A DNA stretch of 9,013 nt from Gammaproteobacteria bacterium (GCA_011371465.1 DRQL01000335.1:1-9013); one strand, 5' to 3'. Numbered from the stretch's first letter, positions 1 through 6,360 are shown. Notes: generated by a model not told the origin, from the sequence alone. Numbers and translations: made by a program.

Positions 1-2
1 AC

Positions 3-260
3 TACCCGCCGGTCGGTATGATTAACGGCAAGACCCGCAATGTGAGTCTCGAGGGTATGTATGTCGATGTAGAGGGGGTTCGCATACCGACCCAGGCCCG
101 GCTGGAAATCTGCTTTACGGCCGACGTGCGCGGCAAACCGGTCGAGCACCGCCTGCCCGCCTACGTCGTACACGGCAACGACGGCGGCATCGGCCTGATG
201 TTACAGCATGTCGGCTACCGGGAATTCGATGCCCTGCGTTATATGCTGAATGCCGCCTGA
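3..260 (+). CDS. PilZ-domain protein, 5' end outside the window
   Basis: This is the C-terminal part of a probable PilZ-domain protein; PilZ domains bind cyclic di-GMP and act as effectors of surface or motility behaviour. The frame is open back to the left edge, and the ATG at 18 lies inside the domain, so the real start is almost certainly upstream. Just after that ATG the residues NVSLEGMYV match the conserved D/NxSxxG motif of the PilZ barrel. The arginine-rich RxxxR motif that normally precedes it is missing and would lie outside the window. The segment continues with alternating beta-type residues and a VHGNDGGIGLML stretch typical of the last strands, then a short helix ending FDALRYMLNAA. 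Family assignment rests on this one motif and the fold pattern. The target process is unknown, and no neighbour hints at it because the gene converges on pstS. Confidence 0.72.
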   Translation, partial: YPPVGMINGKTRNVSLEGMYVDVEGVRIPTQARLEICFTADVRGKPVEHRLPAYVVHGNDGGIGLMLQHVGYREFDALRYMLNAA

Positions 261-270
261 ACGGCGGCAT
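250..270 (+). repeat. Perfect 8-bp inverted repeat over the stop codon
   Basis: ATGCCGCC at 250-257 pairs perfectly with GGCGGCAT at 263-270 around a 5-base loop that contains the TGA stop of the PilZ gene. It is not followed by a T-run on the plus strand, so it is not a classical terminator. It could still stabilise the 3' end of the PilZ transcript. A chance origin from GCC-rich coding sequence is possible. Confidence 0.4.
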
Positions 271-281
271 CCCTCCGGCAT

Positions 282-307
282 AAAAAACCCCCGCAGCAGG
301 CGGGGGT
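282..307 (-). terminator. Rho-independent terminator of pstS
   Basis: The arms ACCCCCGC (287-294) and GCGGGGGT (300-307) form an 8-bp GC-rich stem with a 5-base loop. Read on the minus strand the stem is followed by six T residues (AAAAAA at 282-287 on the plus strand; the last pairs in the stem). It lies about 20 bases past the pstS stop, in the correct direction. On the plus strand no T-run follows the stem, so it would serve the converging PilZ gene poorly. A strong stop here implies that pstS does not run on into further pst genes. Confidence 0.9.
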
Positions 308-328
308 CGCATCCGGCTTGCAGCAGGC

Positions 329-1306
329 TTACTGCAGCCTGGTCAGTTCCCTGTTTGCCACCTTTGCGGGCAGGGGGATATAGCCGTCCTTGACCACGGT
401 CATCTGGCCGGACTTCGACAACACCATTTTCAGGAACTCGCGTTCCAGCGGCGGCAACGGTTTGTTGGGTTGCTTGTTGACGTAGATATACAGGAAGCGG
501 GCCAGCGGATAACGGCCGCTGATCGCATTGTCCGGGGTGGCGGCAACGAACGGTTTACCGGCCTCCTTTGACAGGGGAACCGCTCGCACACCCGAGGTGA
601 CGTAACCGATACCGGAATAACCGATCCCGTTGAGTGAAGCGGATACCGACTGCACCACGGATGCAGAACCGGGCTGCTCGTTGACGTTGTTCCTGTAATC
701 ACCCTTGCACAGTGCCTTTTTCTTGAAGTAGCCGTAGGTACCGGAAACCGAGTTACGCCCGTAGAGCTGTATGGAACGGGTCTTCCACGCGCCCTCCAGG
801 CCCAGGGCGCCCCAGTCATTGATTTCATCCGGGTAACCGCACTTGCGCGTCGACGAAAATACTGCGTCCACCTGCGGAATGGTCATCCCCTTGACCGGGT
901 TGTCCTTGTGTACAAATACCGCCAGCGCGTCGATCGCGACACGGATCGGCGTTGGCTTGTAGCCGTAACGGCGTTCGAAAGCCTCTATTTCCCGGTCTTT
1001 CATCTTGCGACTCATCGGTCCCAGGTTGGACGTGCCTTCGGTCAGCGCAGGCGGCGCTGTCGAGGAACCGGCGGCCTGTATCTGGATATTGACGTTGGGG
1101 TAGTTACGCTTGAACGCTTCCGCCCACAGCGTCATCAGGTTAGCCAGGGTATCCGAACCCACGCTGGACAGGTTACCGGATACACCGCTGGCACGGCTGT
1201 AATCAGCAAGACCGGCATCCACTTTCGGGTCCGCCATGGCGTGGCCGCTCAGCACCAGGGTAAATGACAGGGCGCCTGCCAGCAGGCCGGGTATACTGGA
1301 TTTCAT
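329..1306 (-). CDS. pstS: Phosphate ABC transporter substrate-binding protein, PstS family
   Basis: Periplasmic phosphate-binding protein, the capture subunit of the high-affinity Pst importer. The 325-residue product starts with a Sec signal peptide: MKSS, a hydrophobic core at about 5-20, and a likely cleavage after AMA near residue 25. Ligand-loop motifs follow in the usual order: SVGSDTL near 48-54, AAGSSTAP at 78-85, GPMSRKM at 96-102 and GRNSVSGTYGYF at 183-194. The third loop has Ser-Arg where E. coli PstS has Asp, as in many non-enteric PstS proteins. Cys157 and Cys200 could form a disulfide. The ATG is well supported by GAGGAG (1315-1320) 8 bases upstream. A Pho-box promoter lies upstream and a terminator directly downstream, so it is probably transcribed alone. 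No pstCAB or phoU is present in the window, so it must work with a permease encoded elsewhere, or act mainly as a scavenging or sensing protein. Phosphate rather than a related oxyanion is inferred from the family and from phoBR next door. Confidence 0.9.
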   Translation of the reverse strand: MKSSIPGLLAGALSFTLVLSGHAMADPKVDAGLADYSRASGVSGNLSSVGSDTLANLMTLWAEAFKRNYPNVNIQIQAAGSSTAPPALTEGTSNLGPMSRKMKDREIEAFERRYGYKPTPIRVAIDALAVFVHKDNPVKGMTIPQVDAVFSSTRKCGYPDEINDWGALGLEGAWKTRSIQLYGRNSVSGTYGYFKKKALCKGDYRNNVNEQPGSASVVQSVSASLNGIGYSGIGYVTSGVRAVPLSKEAGKPFVAATPDNAISGRYPLARFLYIYVNKQPNKPLPPLEREFLKMVLSKSGQMTVVKDGYIPLPAKVANRELTRLQ

Positions 1307-1362
1307 CAGGTAATCTCCTCAAAAAGCGTATATACAGAATCGCATGGTGGTACCGGGAAGAG

Positions 1363-1396
1363 ATATTAGGCCCGGAATATTACGACTGTATGACAT
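1363..1396 (-). promoter_or_regulatory. Putative Pho box and -10 element upstream of pstS
   Basis: Read on the minus strand, ATGTCAT (1396-1390), ACAG, then TCGTAAT (1385-1379) resemble the two 7-base PhoB half-sites spaced by 4; the first matches the consensus CTGTCAT at 6 of 7 positions, the second at 4 of 7. Exactly 10 bases further on is TAATAT (1368-1363), a plausible -10. This is the arrangement known for PhoB-activated promoters, where the box replaces the -35. A start near 1356 would give a leader of about 50 bases before the ATG at 1306. The degenerate second half-site is the main doubt. Confidence 0.62.
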
Positions 1397-1441
1397 TTTC
1401 CGGCCGGTTGTTCCGGTCAGGGTCGCCTGGATCGTGTAGTA

Positions 1442-1478
1442 CCTGTTGGATTACGCTGACGCTAATCCAACCTACAGG
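1442..1478. repeat. REP-like palindromic repeat, copy A
   Basis: TTGGATTA (1446-1453) and TAATCCAA (1463-1470) form an 8-bp stem around the 9-base centre CGCTGACGC. The outer flank CCTG/CAGG (1442-1445 and 1475-1478) also pairs. The right arm carries CCTACAGG while the left arm has lost the matching TAGG bases, so this copy is slightly decayed. It shares arm and centre sequence with the copies at 1556-1635 and near 8930. Confidence 0.75.
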
Positions 1479-1555
1479 ATTCAGCGGATGTCATATCACG
1501 ACCGGGCTCTGTCAGTTTGCCCACCCCTTGAACCCACCACGGGAGAACGGAAACC

Positions 1556-1635
1556 CCGTAGGTCGGGTTAGGCGCGCAGCGCCGTAACCCGACGTTGCGC
1601 CTGTCGGATTACGCTGGCGCTAATCCGACCTACGG
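1556..1635. repeat. Paired REP-like palindromes, copies B and C
   Basis: Two hairpins lie back to back. Copy B has arms GTCGGGTTA (1562-1570) and TAACCCGAC (1585-1593), with an inner stem GGCGC/GCGCC around GCA. Copy C has arms GTCGGATTA (1603-1611) and TAATCCGAC (1621-1629) around CGCTGGCGC. The outer flanks CCGTAGG (1556-1562) and CCTACGG (1629-1635) pair across both, so the left arm of B and the right arm of C match at 14 of 15 positions in inverted orientation. This resembles a bacterial interspersed mosaic element. It lies just beyond the phoR stop and could shield the 3' end of the phoBR message, although no T-run follows. With copy A and the pstS promoter it accounts for most of the 357-base gap 1307-1663; I see no gene there. 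Confidence 0.8.
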
Positions 1636-1663
1636 AATTTGGCGAGTATCGTGTCAGGACTGG

Positions 1664-2965
1664 CTAGTGACCACACTCGACATGACTGCGAACCGGAAAA
1701 CGGCAACGGAAACAGCTGCCCTTGCCCGGTTCGCTGTCGATCTCCAGCTCCGCGTCGTGACGTAGCAAAACATGCTTGACGATGGCCAGCCCGAGCCCCG
1801 TACCACCGGTTGCACGCGAACGACCGGTGTCGATCCGGTAAAAACGTTCCGTCAGGCGCGGAATGTGATGCGCAGCAATGCCCATCCCGGAATCCTTCAC
1901 GGAAAAGACCGGCGTTTGATCCTCAAGGCGCCAGCGTATAATGATACGACCCTGTGCGGGCGTGTAACGCACCGCGTTGAATACCAGGTTGGAAAACGCG
2001 CTGTACAACTCCGATTCCGTCCCCCTGATACACAGGTCGGTATCCACATCCAGCGTGATCACATGCCCGTTGTCCGCACTGAGTTCCCGCGCCTGGTCAG
2101 TGATGGCATCGATCATCGCAGCCACCGGCACCGCCTGCGGGTCGGGCTGGCTGGTTTCATTCTCCAGCCTGGACAACAGCATCAGGTCTTCGACGATACG
2201 GTTCATGCGTTCGGCCTGTTGCCGCATACTGTTCAACTGGTCAGCGAACTCGCCCGCGCAACCCTCTGCATCAGCCAGGGTTTCCAGGTAACCGGATATA
2301 ACGGTCAGCGGGGTACGCATTTCGTGCGAGACATTGGCCACAAAATCCTGCCGCATCCGCTCCAGCTGCTGCATGCGGGTCATGTCGCGGGCCACGACCA
2401 GGCGCCGGTCGCCCGAATAGGGAATCACGCGAATGCGCAACGTGATGCGTTCATCGACGGGTGAAGGAATTTCCACGGCCTGCTCGTAATCGTGACCGTG
2501 CAGGTAATCCACGAACGCCGGGTGGCGCAGCAGGTTGCTGATACGCTGGCCACTGTCGCGCGGGTATTCAAAACCCAGGTACCTGGCTGCTGCGTTGTTC
2601 CACCACTCGATCTGCTCGCTGCCCGGGCGCAACTCCACGGTCGCATCGGGCAGTGCAACGGTAATTTTATGAAAGCGTTTGAGCATGCGCCGCAGTTCAC
2701 GCTTGCGTTTACGGTTGCGTTGCTGCAGGCGGTAGATATGCTCGAACACGTCGTCCCAGATACCACTCGCTTCCGGCGGCCGGAATTTCCGGCCTTCCCG
2801 CAGCCAGCAGATCAGCCGGTGTACGTTATACAGGTGCCAGCCCAGGTAACCGAGCGCAACCAGCAACAGGACCGGGATAACACTTCCCAGCACCAGGCCC
2901 AGCACCAGGCCGCCCATGACCAGGCCCGCAATACGCCACAGCTCTTTCTGCCAGGGATTACTCAC
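1664..2965 (-). CDS. phoR: Phosphate regulon sensor histidine kinase PhoR
   Basis: Inner-membrane histidine kinase that phosphorylates PhoB under phosphate limitation and probably dephosphorylates it in excess. Its 433 residues are close to the 431 of E. coli PhoR. In order: a hydrophobic segment at about 11-46 that can form two membrane helices with almost no periplasmic loop, a basic linker (51-100), a PAS domain (about 102-195), a HisKA domain with NVSHEMRTPL (phospho-acceptor His214), and an ATPase domain with an N box (Asn330 in SNLVFNAV), a G1 box DSGMGI (358-363) and a G2 box GGTGLGLAIV (387-396). All catalytic motifs are intact. The absent sensor loop fits the known model in which PhoR reads phosphate status through the Pst transporter and PhoU. 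The start is a GTG at 2965: an in-frame stop lies about 30 bases upstream and no in-frame ATG intervenes. No strong ribosome site is visible. It follows phoB by 43 bases and is presumably co-transcribed. Confidence 0.95.
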   Translation of the reverse strand: MSNPWQKELWRIAGLVMGGLVLGLVLGSVIPVLLLVALGYLGWHLYNVHRLICWLREGRKFRPPEASGIWDDVFEHIYRLQQRNRKRKRELRRMLKRFHKITVALPDATVELRPGSEQIEWWNNAAARYLGFEYPRDSGQRISNLLRHPAFVDYLHGHDYEQAVEIPSPVDERITLRIRVIPYSGDRRLVVARDMTRMQQLERMRQDFVANVSHEMRTPLTVISGYLETLADAEGCAGEFADQLNSMRQQAERMNRIVEDLMLLSRLENETSQPDPQAVPVAAMIDAITDQARELSADNGHVITLDVDTDLCIRGTESELYSAFSNLVFNAVRYTPAQGRIIIRWRLEDQTPVFSVKDSGMGIAAHHIPRLTERFYRIDTGRSRATGGTGLGLAIVKHVLLRHDAELEIDSEPGKGSCFRCRFPVRSHVECGH

Positions 2966-3008
2966 ACCCGTGCTCTGTTCATACCATCACCAGGAACCCG
3001 GTTCGTTT

Positions 3009-3695
3009 TCAGTGCCCGGTCGAGAACCGGTAACCGGTGCCACGCACGGTCTGGATAAAGCGGTCATAGGCGCGACCGGCCAGCGCCTTGCGCAAGCGCC
3101 GGATATGGACGTCGACCGTACGCTCCTCCACGAAGATACCCCGCCCCCAGACACGATCCAGCAACTGCCCGCGACTGTACACCCGGTCCGGGTGGCTCAT
3201 GAAGAAATGCAGCAGGCGGAACTCGGTGGGCGCCAGGGTGAGTGTTTCACCATCGGCCCGCACGCGATGCCCCACCGGGTCCAGCCATAAGCCGTCAAAC
3301 TCGATCGGCTGTTCACCGGTGACCACCACGCTGCGCCGTAATACCGCGTTGATACGCGCAATCAGCTCACGCGGCGAGAACGGCTTGGTCACATAGTCAT
3401 CGGCGCCCAGTTCCAGGCCGTGTACCCGGTCACTCTCCCCCACTCGCGCAGTGAGCATGATGATGGGCAGTCCGGCGGTAATCTCCTCGCTGCGCAGACG
3501 GCGCACCAGGTCGGCGCCGCTCATGCCGGGCAGCATCCAGTCCAGTAACACCAGGTCCGGCGGGCGGGAGGCAACGGCAGCCAGCGCCTGTTCGGCATCT
3601 CCTGCTTCATCATACTGGAAACCCGCCTGTTTCAGCGCAAATCCGATCATGTCACGGATTGCGGGTTCGTCTTCCACTACCAGGATACGGGTCAT
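3009..3695 (-). CDS. phoB: Phosphate regulon response regulator PhoB
   Basis: OmpR/PhoB-class transcription factor that, when phosphorylated by PhoR, binds Pho boxes and recruits sigma-70 polymerase. The 229-residue product equals the usual PhoB length. The receiver domain (about 3-118) shows the acidic pocket VEDE near 7-10, phospho-acceptor Asp52 in LLDWMLPGMSG, Thr82 in MLTAR and Lys104 in VTKPFSP. The C-terminal winged helix (about 130-228) contains TPTEF-type residues LAPTEFRLL and the recognition helix around EERTVDVHIRRLRKAL. The frame stays open upstream to 3869, but homology starts at MTRILVVEDE, so the ATG at 3695 is chosen; its ribosome site is weak. A Pho box about 60 bases upstream indicates autoactivation. 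It is transcribed divergently from the EgtC-type gene across a 172-base gap. Confidence 0.96.
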   Translation of the reverse strand: MTRILVVEDEPAIRDMIGFALKQAGFQYDEAGDAEQALAAVASRPPDLVLLDWMLPGMSGADLVRRLRSEEITAGLPIIMLTARVGESDRVHGLELGADDYVTKPFSPRELIARINAVLRRSVVVTGEQPIEFDGLWLDPVGHRVRADGETLTLAPTEFRLLHFFMSHPDRVYSRGQLLDRVWGRGIFVEERTVDVHIRRLRKALAGRAYDRFIQTVRGTGYRFSTGH

Positions 3696-3737
3696 GCTGC
3701 CCACTTGCTCATTGGTCCGGCGATCATTCGATACAGC

Positions 3738-3771
3738 AGTACACCCCAGCAATGTTACAATAATGTGACAA
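3738..3771 (-). promoter_or_regulatory. Putative Pho box and -10 element upstream of phoB
   Basis: On the minus strand TTGTCAC (3771-3765), ATTA, TTGTAAC (3760-3754) form two PhoB-like half-sites with the standard 4-base spacer. Ten bases further lies TGTACT (3743-3738), a 4-of-6 match to TATAAT. Box length, spacer and distance to the -10 are the same as upstream of pstS, and in both sites the second half reads GTAA instead of GTCA. A start near 3731 would give a leader of about 35 bases. This supports PhoB autoregulation. Whether the site also affects the divergent gene starting at 3868 cannot be told. Confidence 0.75.
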
Positions 3772-3867
3772 TGGCCATGAAAACCGCCCGCTGCCCGCTG
3801 TGATGGCTCAGGCTCCGGCCGCAGGCTACCATTCCAGCCGGCCAGGCAACACAGGAACGACTTCAAC

Positions 3868-4647
3868 ATGTGCCGAATAGCCGCTTACCTCGGGGCACCC
3901 GTGTCACTCGGTGCCTTTTTGCTGGACCCGCCGCACAGCCTGCAGGTGCAGGGCTGGGCCCCGCGGGAACTGCGCTACGCCCGGCTGAATGCCGATGGCT
4001 ATGGATTCGCATGGTACGACGCCGGACGGCAGCCCGCTGTGTACGTCAACCCGGCGCCCATCTGGAACGATCCCAACCTGCCGCACCTGGCCCGCACACT
4101 GGTCAGCAACCTGTGGCTGGCCAGCGTGCGCAGTGCGACCGAGGGCAACCCGGTCAATCACGCCAATACCCAGCCGTTTGTCGATAGCGAATTCCTGTTT
4201 GATCACAACGGACTGATCGACCACTTCCATGACCGGGTCCGGCCACGGCTGGTAGCCGACCTGGACCCTCGCTACCTGCCGGCCATCCGCGGCAATACCG
4301 AGTCTGAATACCTGTTCGCCGCGCTGCGCCAGTTGCTGGCGGACGATCCCGACCTGTCGATGGAAGCCGCCCTGAAGGAGTTGATGAACCGCATCGAGCA
4401 CTGGGCACAGGGCTGTCGCTCGTTGCTGACCATCGTGGTCAGTGACGGGGAACGCCTGTACGCGGTACGGCATGCGCTGGCCGACGATCCACCCACTCTG
4501 TATTACACCGTGGACGACGAAGCCTTTCCGGATGCCCAGCTGATCGCCTCGGAACGACTGACGGAATCCGGATTCTGGCAGGCCGTGCCGGAACACCATA
4601 TACTGATACTCGATCCCGAGGAACCCCCGGAACTGCTGTCGTTGTGA
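3868..4647 (+). CDS. egtC: Class II glutamine amidotransferase, EgtC-like
   Basis: Ntn-hydrolase of the class II glutamine amidotransferase family. In ergothioneine synthesis EgtC removes the gamma-glutamyl group from the hercynyl-gamma-glutamylcysteine sulfoxide made by EgtB. After removal of Met1, Cys2 of MCRIAAYLG becomes the N-terminal nucleophile. Other family marks are NADGYGFAWY (41-50), SVRSATEGNPVNHANTQPF (86-104, where relatives have HVRAAT) and the oxyanion-hole motif DHNGLI (112-117, Asn114-Gly115). GNTESEYLF (142-150) corresponds to the conserved D/T-S-E region. The length of 259 residues is usual, and there is no ammonia-using synthetase domain. The specific EgtC role is inferred from the 4-base overlap with an EgtB-type gene; by sequence alone it could be a generic YafJ-type amidase. 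The ATG at 3868 has AGGA at 3853-3856. No convincing promoter is visible in the upstream gap. Confidence 0.78.
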   Translation: MCRIAAYLGAPVSLGAFLLDPPHSLQVQGWAPRELRYARLNADGYGFAWYDAGRQPAVYVNPAPIWNDPNLPHLARTLVSNLWLASVRSATEGNPVNHANTQPFVDSEFLFDHNGLIDHFHDRVRPRLVADLDPRYLPAIRGNTESEYLFAALRQLLADDPDLSMEAALKELMNRIEHWAQGCRSLLTIVVSDGERLYAVRHALADDPPTLYYTVDDEAFPDAQLIASERLTESGFWQAVPEHHILILDPEEPPELLSL

Positions 4648-5798
4648 GCACGGATGCACTAATTACCGAACTGGGCCATGCACAGGCCCTGCTGGTGGCA
4701 CTGGTGGAAGATGCCGACCCGGCCACCTTCCGCAACCAGTACCACCCGGACCTGAGCCCACTGGGCTGGCACCTGGGTCACTGCGTCTACACCGAATGCC
4801 TGTGGCTGCACGAAAAGCTGCGCGGTGATGACAGCGTGACCAGCCCCATCGCCGACCTGTATACCCCGCCCCGCACCCCGAAACCCGAACGCGGCAAACG
4901 CCTGCCACCCCAACCGGCACTGCTGGCCTGGGCGACGGAGCTGCAGGCCTTTAATCTTCACTACCTGCGCAACCTGCGCCCGCAGTGGCAGGAGCACCCG
5001 CTGCTCGAAGACGACTACCTCATTCATTTCCTCATCCAGCACAACAGCCAGCATTATGAAACCATGCTGATGATCCTGAACCAGAAAGCACTGCACGAGC
5101 ACGACACGCCCGATACACCGCACCAGCCATTGCAGGCAAGCGTTCTTCAGCCCGAACTGGCGGACATTCCCGCGGGCCACTACCGCGTCGGCGGCCGGAA
5201 ACCGGTCGCCTACGACAACGAAGTGCCACCGCAGCAGGCGGATCTCGGCCCTTTCTCCATCAGCAGAACGCCGGTCAGTAACACCGAGTATCTTGCCTTT
5301 ATGGAAGATGGTGGCTACCGGCGTCAGGAACTATGGGACGAGGAAGGCTGGCGCTGGCAACAGGCACACGGGATTTCCTCACCCGATCACTGGCGACAGG
5401 CGGATAACGGGGACTGGTACGCGGTCAGCATGAAAGGCAGCTACGACCTGGCGGACCGCGAACCGGTATCCGGTATCAGCCACCACGAAGCCCAGGCCTT
5501 TGCGCGCTGGGCGAACGCACGTCTGCCACACGAGTACCAGTGGGAAGCCGCCTGCCGGATCGGCCTGCTGGAACAGACCGGCCGGGTCTGGGAATGGTGC
5601 GCCAACCCGTTCCACGCCTACGAGGGTTTCACTCCTTTTCCCTACGACGAGTACTCCCTGCCCTGGCTGGATGGCCGGCATTTCAGCCTGCGCGGCGGCA
5701 GCCTGCACACCCGGCCGGCCATAAAACGCCCCAGTTTCAGGAACTTCTTTCTCGCCGACAAACGTCACATATTTGCCGGCCTGCGGCTGGTTTATTAA
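4644..5798 (+). CDS. egtB: EgtB/SUMF1-type nonheme iron sulfoxide synthase
   Basis: Probable iron(II), O2-dependent enzyme joining a thiol donor to the imidazole of a histidine derivative, as EgtB does with trimethylhistidine. Its 384 residues comprise an N-terminal DinB-like helical domain (about 1-150) and a C-terminal formylglycine-generating-type domain (about 170-384). Candidate iron ligands are His46 in GWHLGHCVY and His133 and His137 in IQHNSQHYETM, the canonical three-histidine pattern. C-terminal marks are ISRTPVSNTEYLAFM (206-220), GISHHEAQAFARWANARLP (277-295), GRVWEWCANP (313-322), LRGGS (349-353) and SFRNFF...IFAGLRLV (364-383). The GTG at 4644 is the only sensible start: it overlaps the previous stop as GTGA, and the next in-frame Met lies deep in the protein. 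Translation is probably coupled. No EgtD or EgtE is adjacent, and the end of the protein differs from what I recall of mycobacterial EgtB at the gamma-glutamylcysteine-binding positions, so the natural substrates are uncertain. Ovothiol- or selenoneine-type relatives are alternatives. Confidence 0.8.
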   Translation: MSTDALITELGHAQALLVALVEDADPATFRNQYHPDLSPLGWHLGHCVYTECLWLHEKLRGDDSVTSPIADLYTPPRTPKPERGKRLPPQPALLAWATELQAFNLHYLRNLRPQWQEHPLLEDDYLIHFLIQHNSQHYETMLMILNQKALHEHDTPDTPHQPLQASVLQPELADIPAGHYRVGGRKPVAYDNEVPPQQADLGPFSISRTPVSNTEYLAFMEDGGYRRQELWDEEGWRWQQAHGISSPDHWRQADNGDWYAVSMKGSYDLADREPVSGISHHEAQAFARWANARLPHEYQWEAACRIGLLEQTGRVWEWCANPFHAYEGFTPFPYDEYSLPWLDGRHFSLRGGSLHTRPAIKRPSFRNFFLADKRHIFAGLRLVY

Positions 5799-5820
5799 CC
5801 ACAAACCCCCTCACCTGGTT

Positions 5821-5826
5821 TACAAT
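5821..5826 (+). promoter_or_regulatory. Possible -10 element just before the retropepsin start
   Basis: TACAAT matches the sigma-70 -10 consensus at 5 of 6 positions and sits 6 bases before the ATG at 5833, so a transcript from it would be leaderless or nearly so. No good -35 lies 16-18 bases upstream, and there is no extended -10 TG. It may be fortuitous; read-through from egtB, which ends 34 bases earlier, is an equal explanation. Confidence 0.25.
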
Positions 5827-5832
5827 CGGCCC

Positions 5833-6360
5833 ATGGCCGACTCCAACAAGCAGAATACGAGCCGCATGGGCAAGGGCATGACCTTCGCAGCATGGATCGT
5901 CGCACTGGGACTGCTGACCCTGTTCTTCAATAACAAACTGGAAAAACAGCGCAACCCCAACCAGTCCGTCTACAGCCGTATCGATGCGGCCGGTATCCCC
6001 GAGGTAATCCTGAAGCGCAATCGCTTCGGCCACTATGTAACTACCGGGACCGTCAACGGGCGCAGCGTGGAGTTCATGCTGGACACCGGCGCCAGCGATG
6101 TCGCCATTCCTGCCAGACTCGCCCGGGAACTGGGACTGAAACGCGGTGAACCGGTGCAGTACCAGACCGCCAACGGGGTAGTGACCGCCTACCGGACCAC
6201 CATCGACAGCGTCGCCATCGGCCCGATGGTCATACGCAACGTACCGGCCAGCATCAACCCCGGCATGCGCGACATGGAAATCCTGCTGGGCATGAGCGTA
6301 CTCAAGCACGTCGAATTTACCCAGCGCGGGGACACCCTGATTCTGCGCCCCAATGAATGA
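5833..6360 (+). CDS. Membrane-anchored retropepsin-like aspartic protease (clan AA)
   Basis: Small single-domain aspartic protease of the bacterial retropepsin-like family (TIGR02281 type), expected to work as a dimer. The 175-residue product has a short polar N terminus, one membrane helix at about 17-32 (FAAWIVALGLLTLFF), a linker, and the protease domain from about 55. The catalytic signature FMLDTGASDVAIP (81-93) contains Asp84-Thr-Gly. The second conserved element, a hydrophobic-hydrophobic-Gly turn, is LLGMSVL (151-157). Flanking positive charge (RMGKGM) before the helix suggests N-in topology with the catalytic domain in the periplasm. The substrate is unknown. The frame is open upstream into egtB, but the ATG at 5833 gives the normal family N terminus; no ribosome site is evident. 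Met12 is another possible start. The gene overlaps the following transporter by 8 bases, implying coupling. Confidence 0.85.
   Translation: MADSNKQNTSRMGKGMTFAAWIVALGLLTLFFNNKLEKQRNPNQSVYSRIDAAGIPEVILKRNRFGHYVTTGTVNGRSVEFMLDTGASDVAIPARLARELGLKRGEPVQYQTANGVVTAYRTTIDSVAIGPMVIRNVPASINPGMRDMEILLGMSVLKHVEFTQRGDTLILRPNE

Noticed and set aside
1489..1515. TGTCAT at 1489 and TGTCAG at 1510 as a second Pho box on the plus strand
   Set aside because: The spacing of 21 bases is neither 11 nor 22, and the sites point away from pstS with no plus-strand gene to control.
1264..1587. Plus-strand open frame of 107 codons in the pstS-phoR gap
   Set aside because: It begins inside the pstS signal-peptide coding region, crosses the pstS promoter and consists largely of palindromic repeat sequence. 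There is no protein-like conservation and no credible ribosome site.
3780..3867. Promoter for the egtC-egtB transcript (TACCAT at 3827-3832)
   Set aside because: Only 4 of 6 -10 positions match and no -35 is found at the right spacing, so I could not support it.
3696..3869. N-terminal extension of PhoB (58 extra residues)
   Set aside because: The receiver domain starts at the ATG at 3695, the length then equals that of known PhoB, and the Pho-box promoter lies inside the would-be extension.
3904..4659. Minus-strand open frame of 251 codons opposite egtC
   Set aside because: It is the reverse-frame shadow of the amidotransferase gene, with no motif and no promoter or ribosome site.
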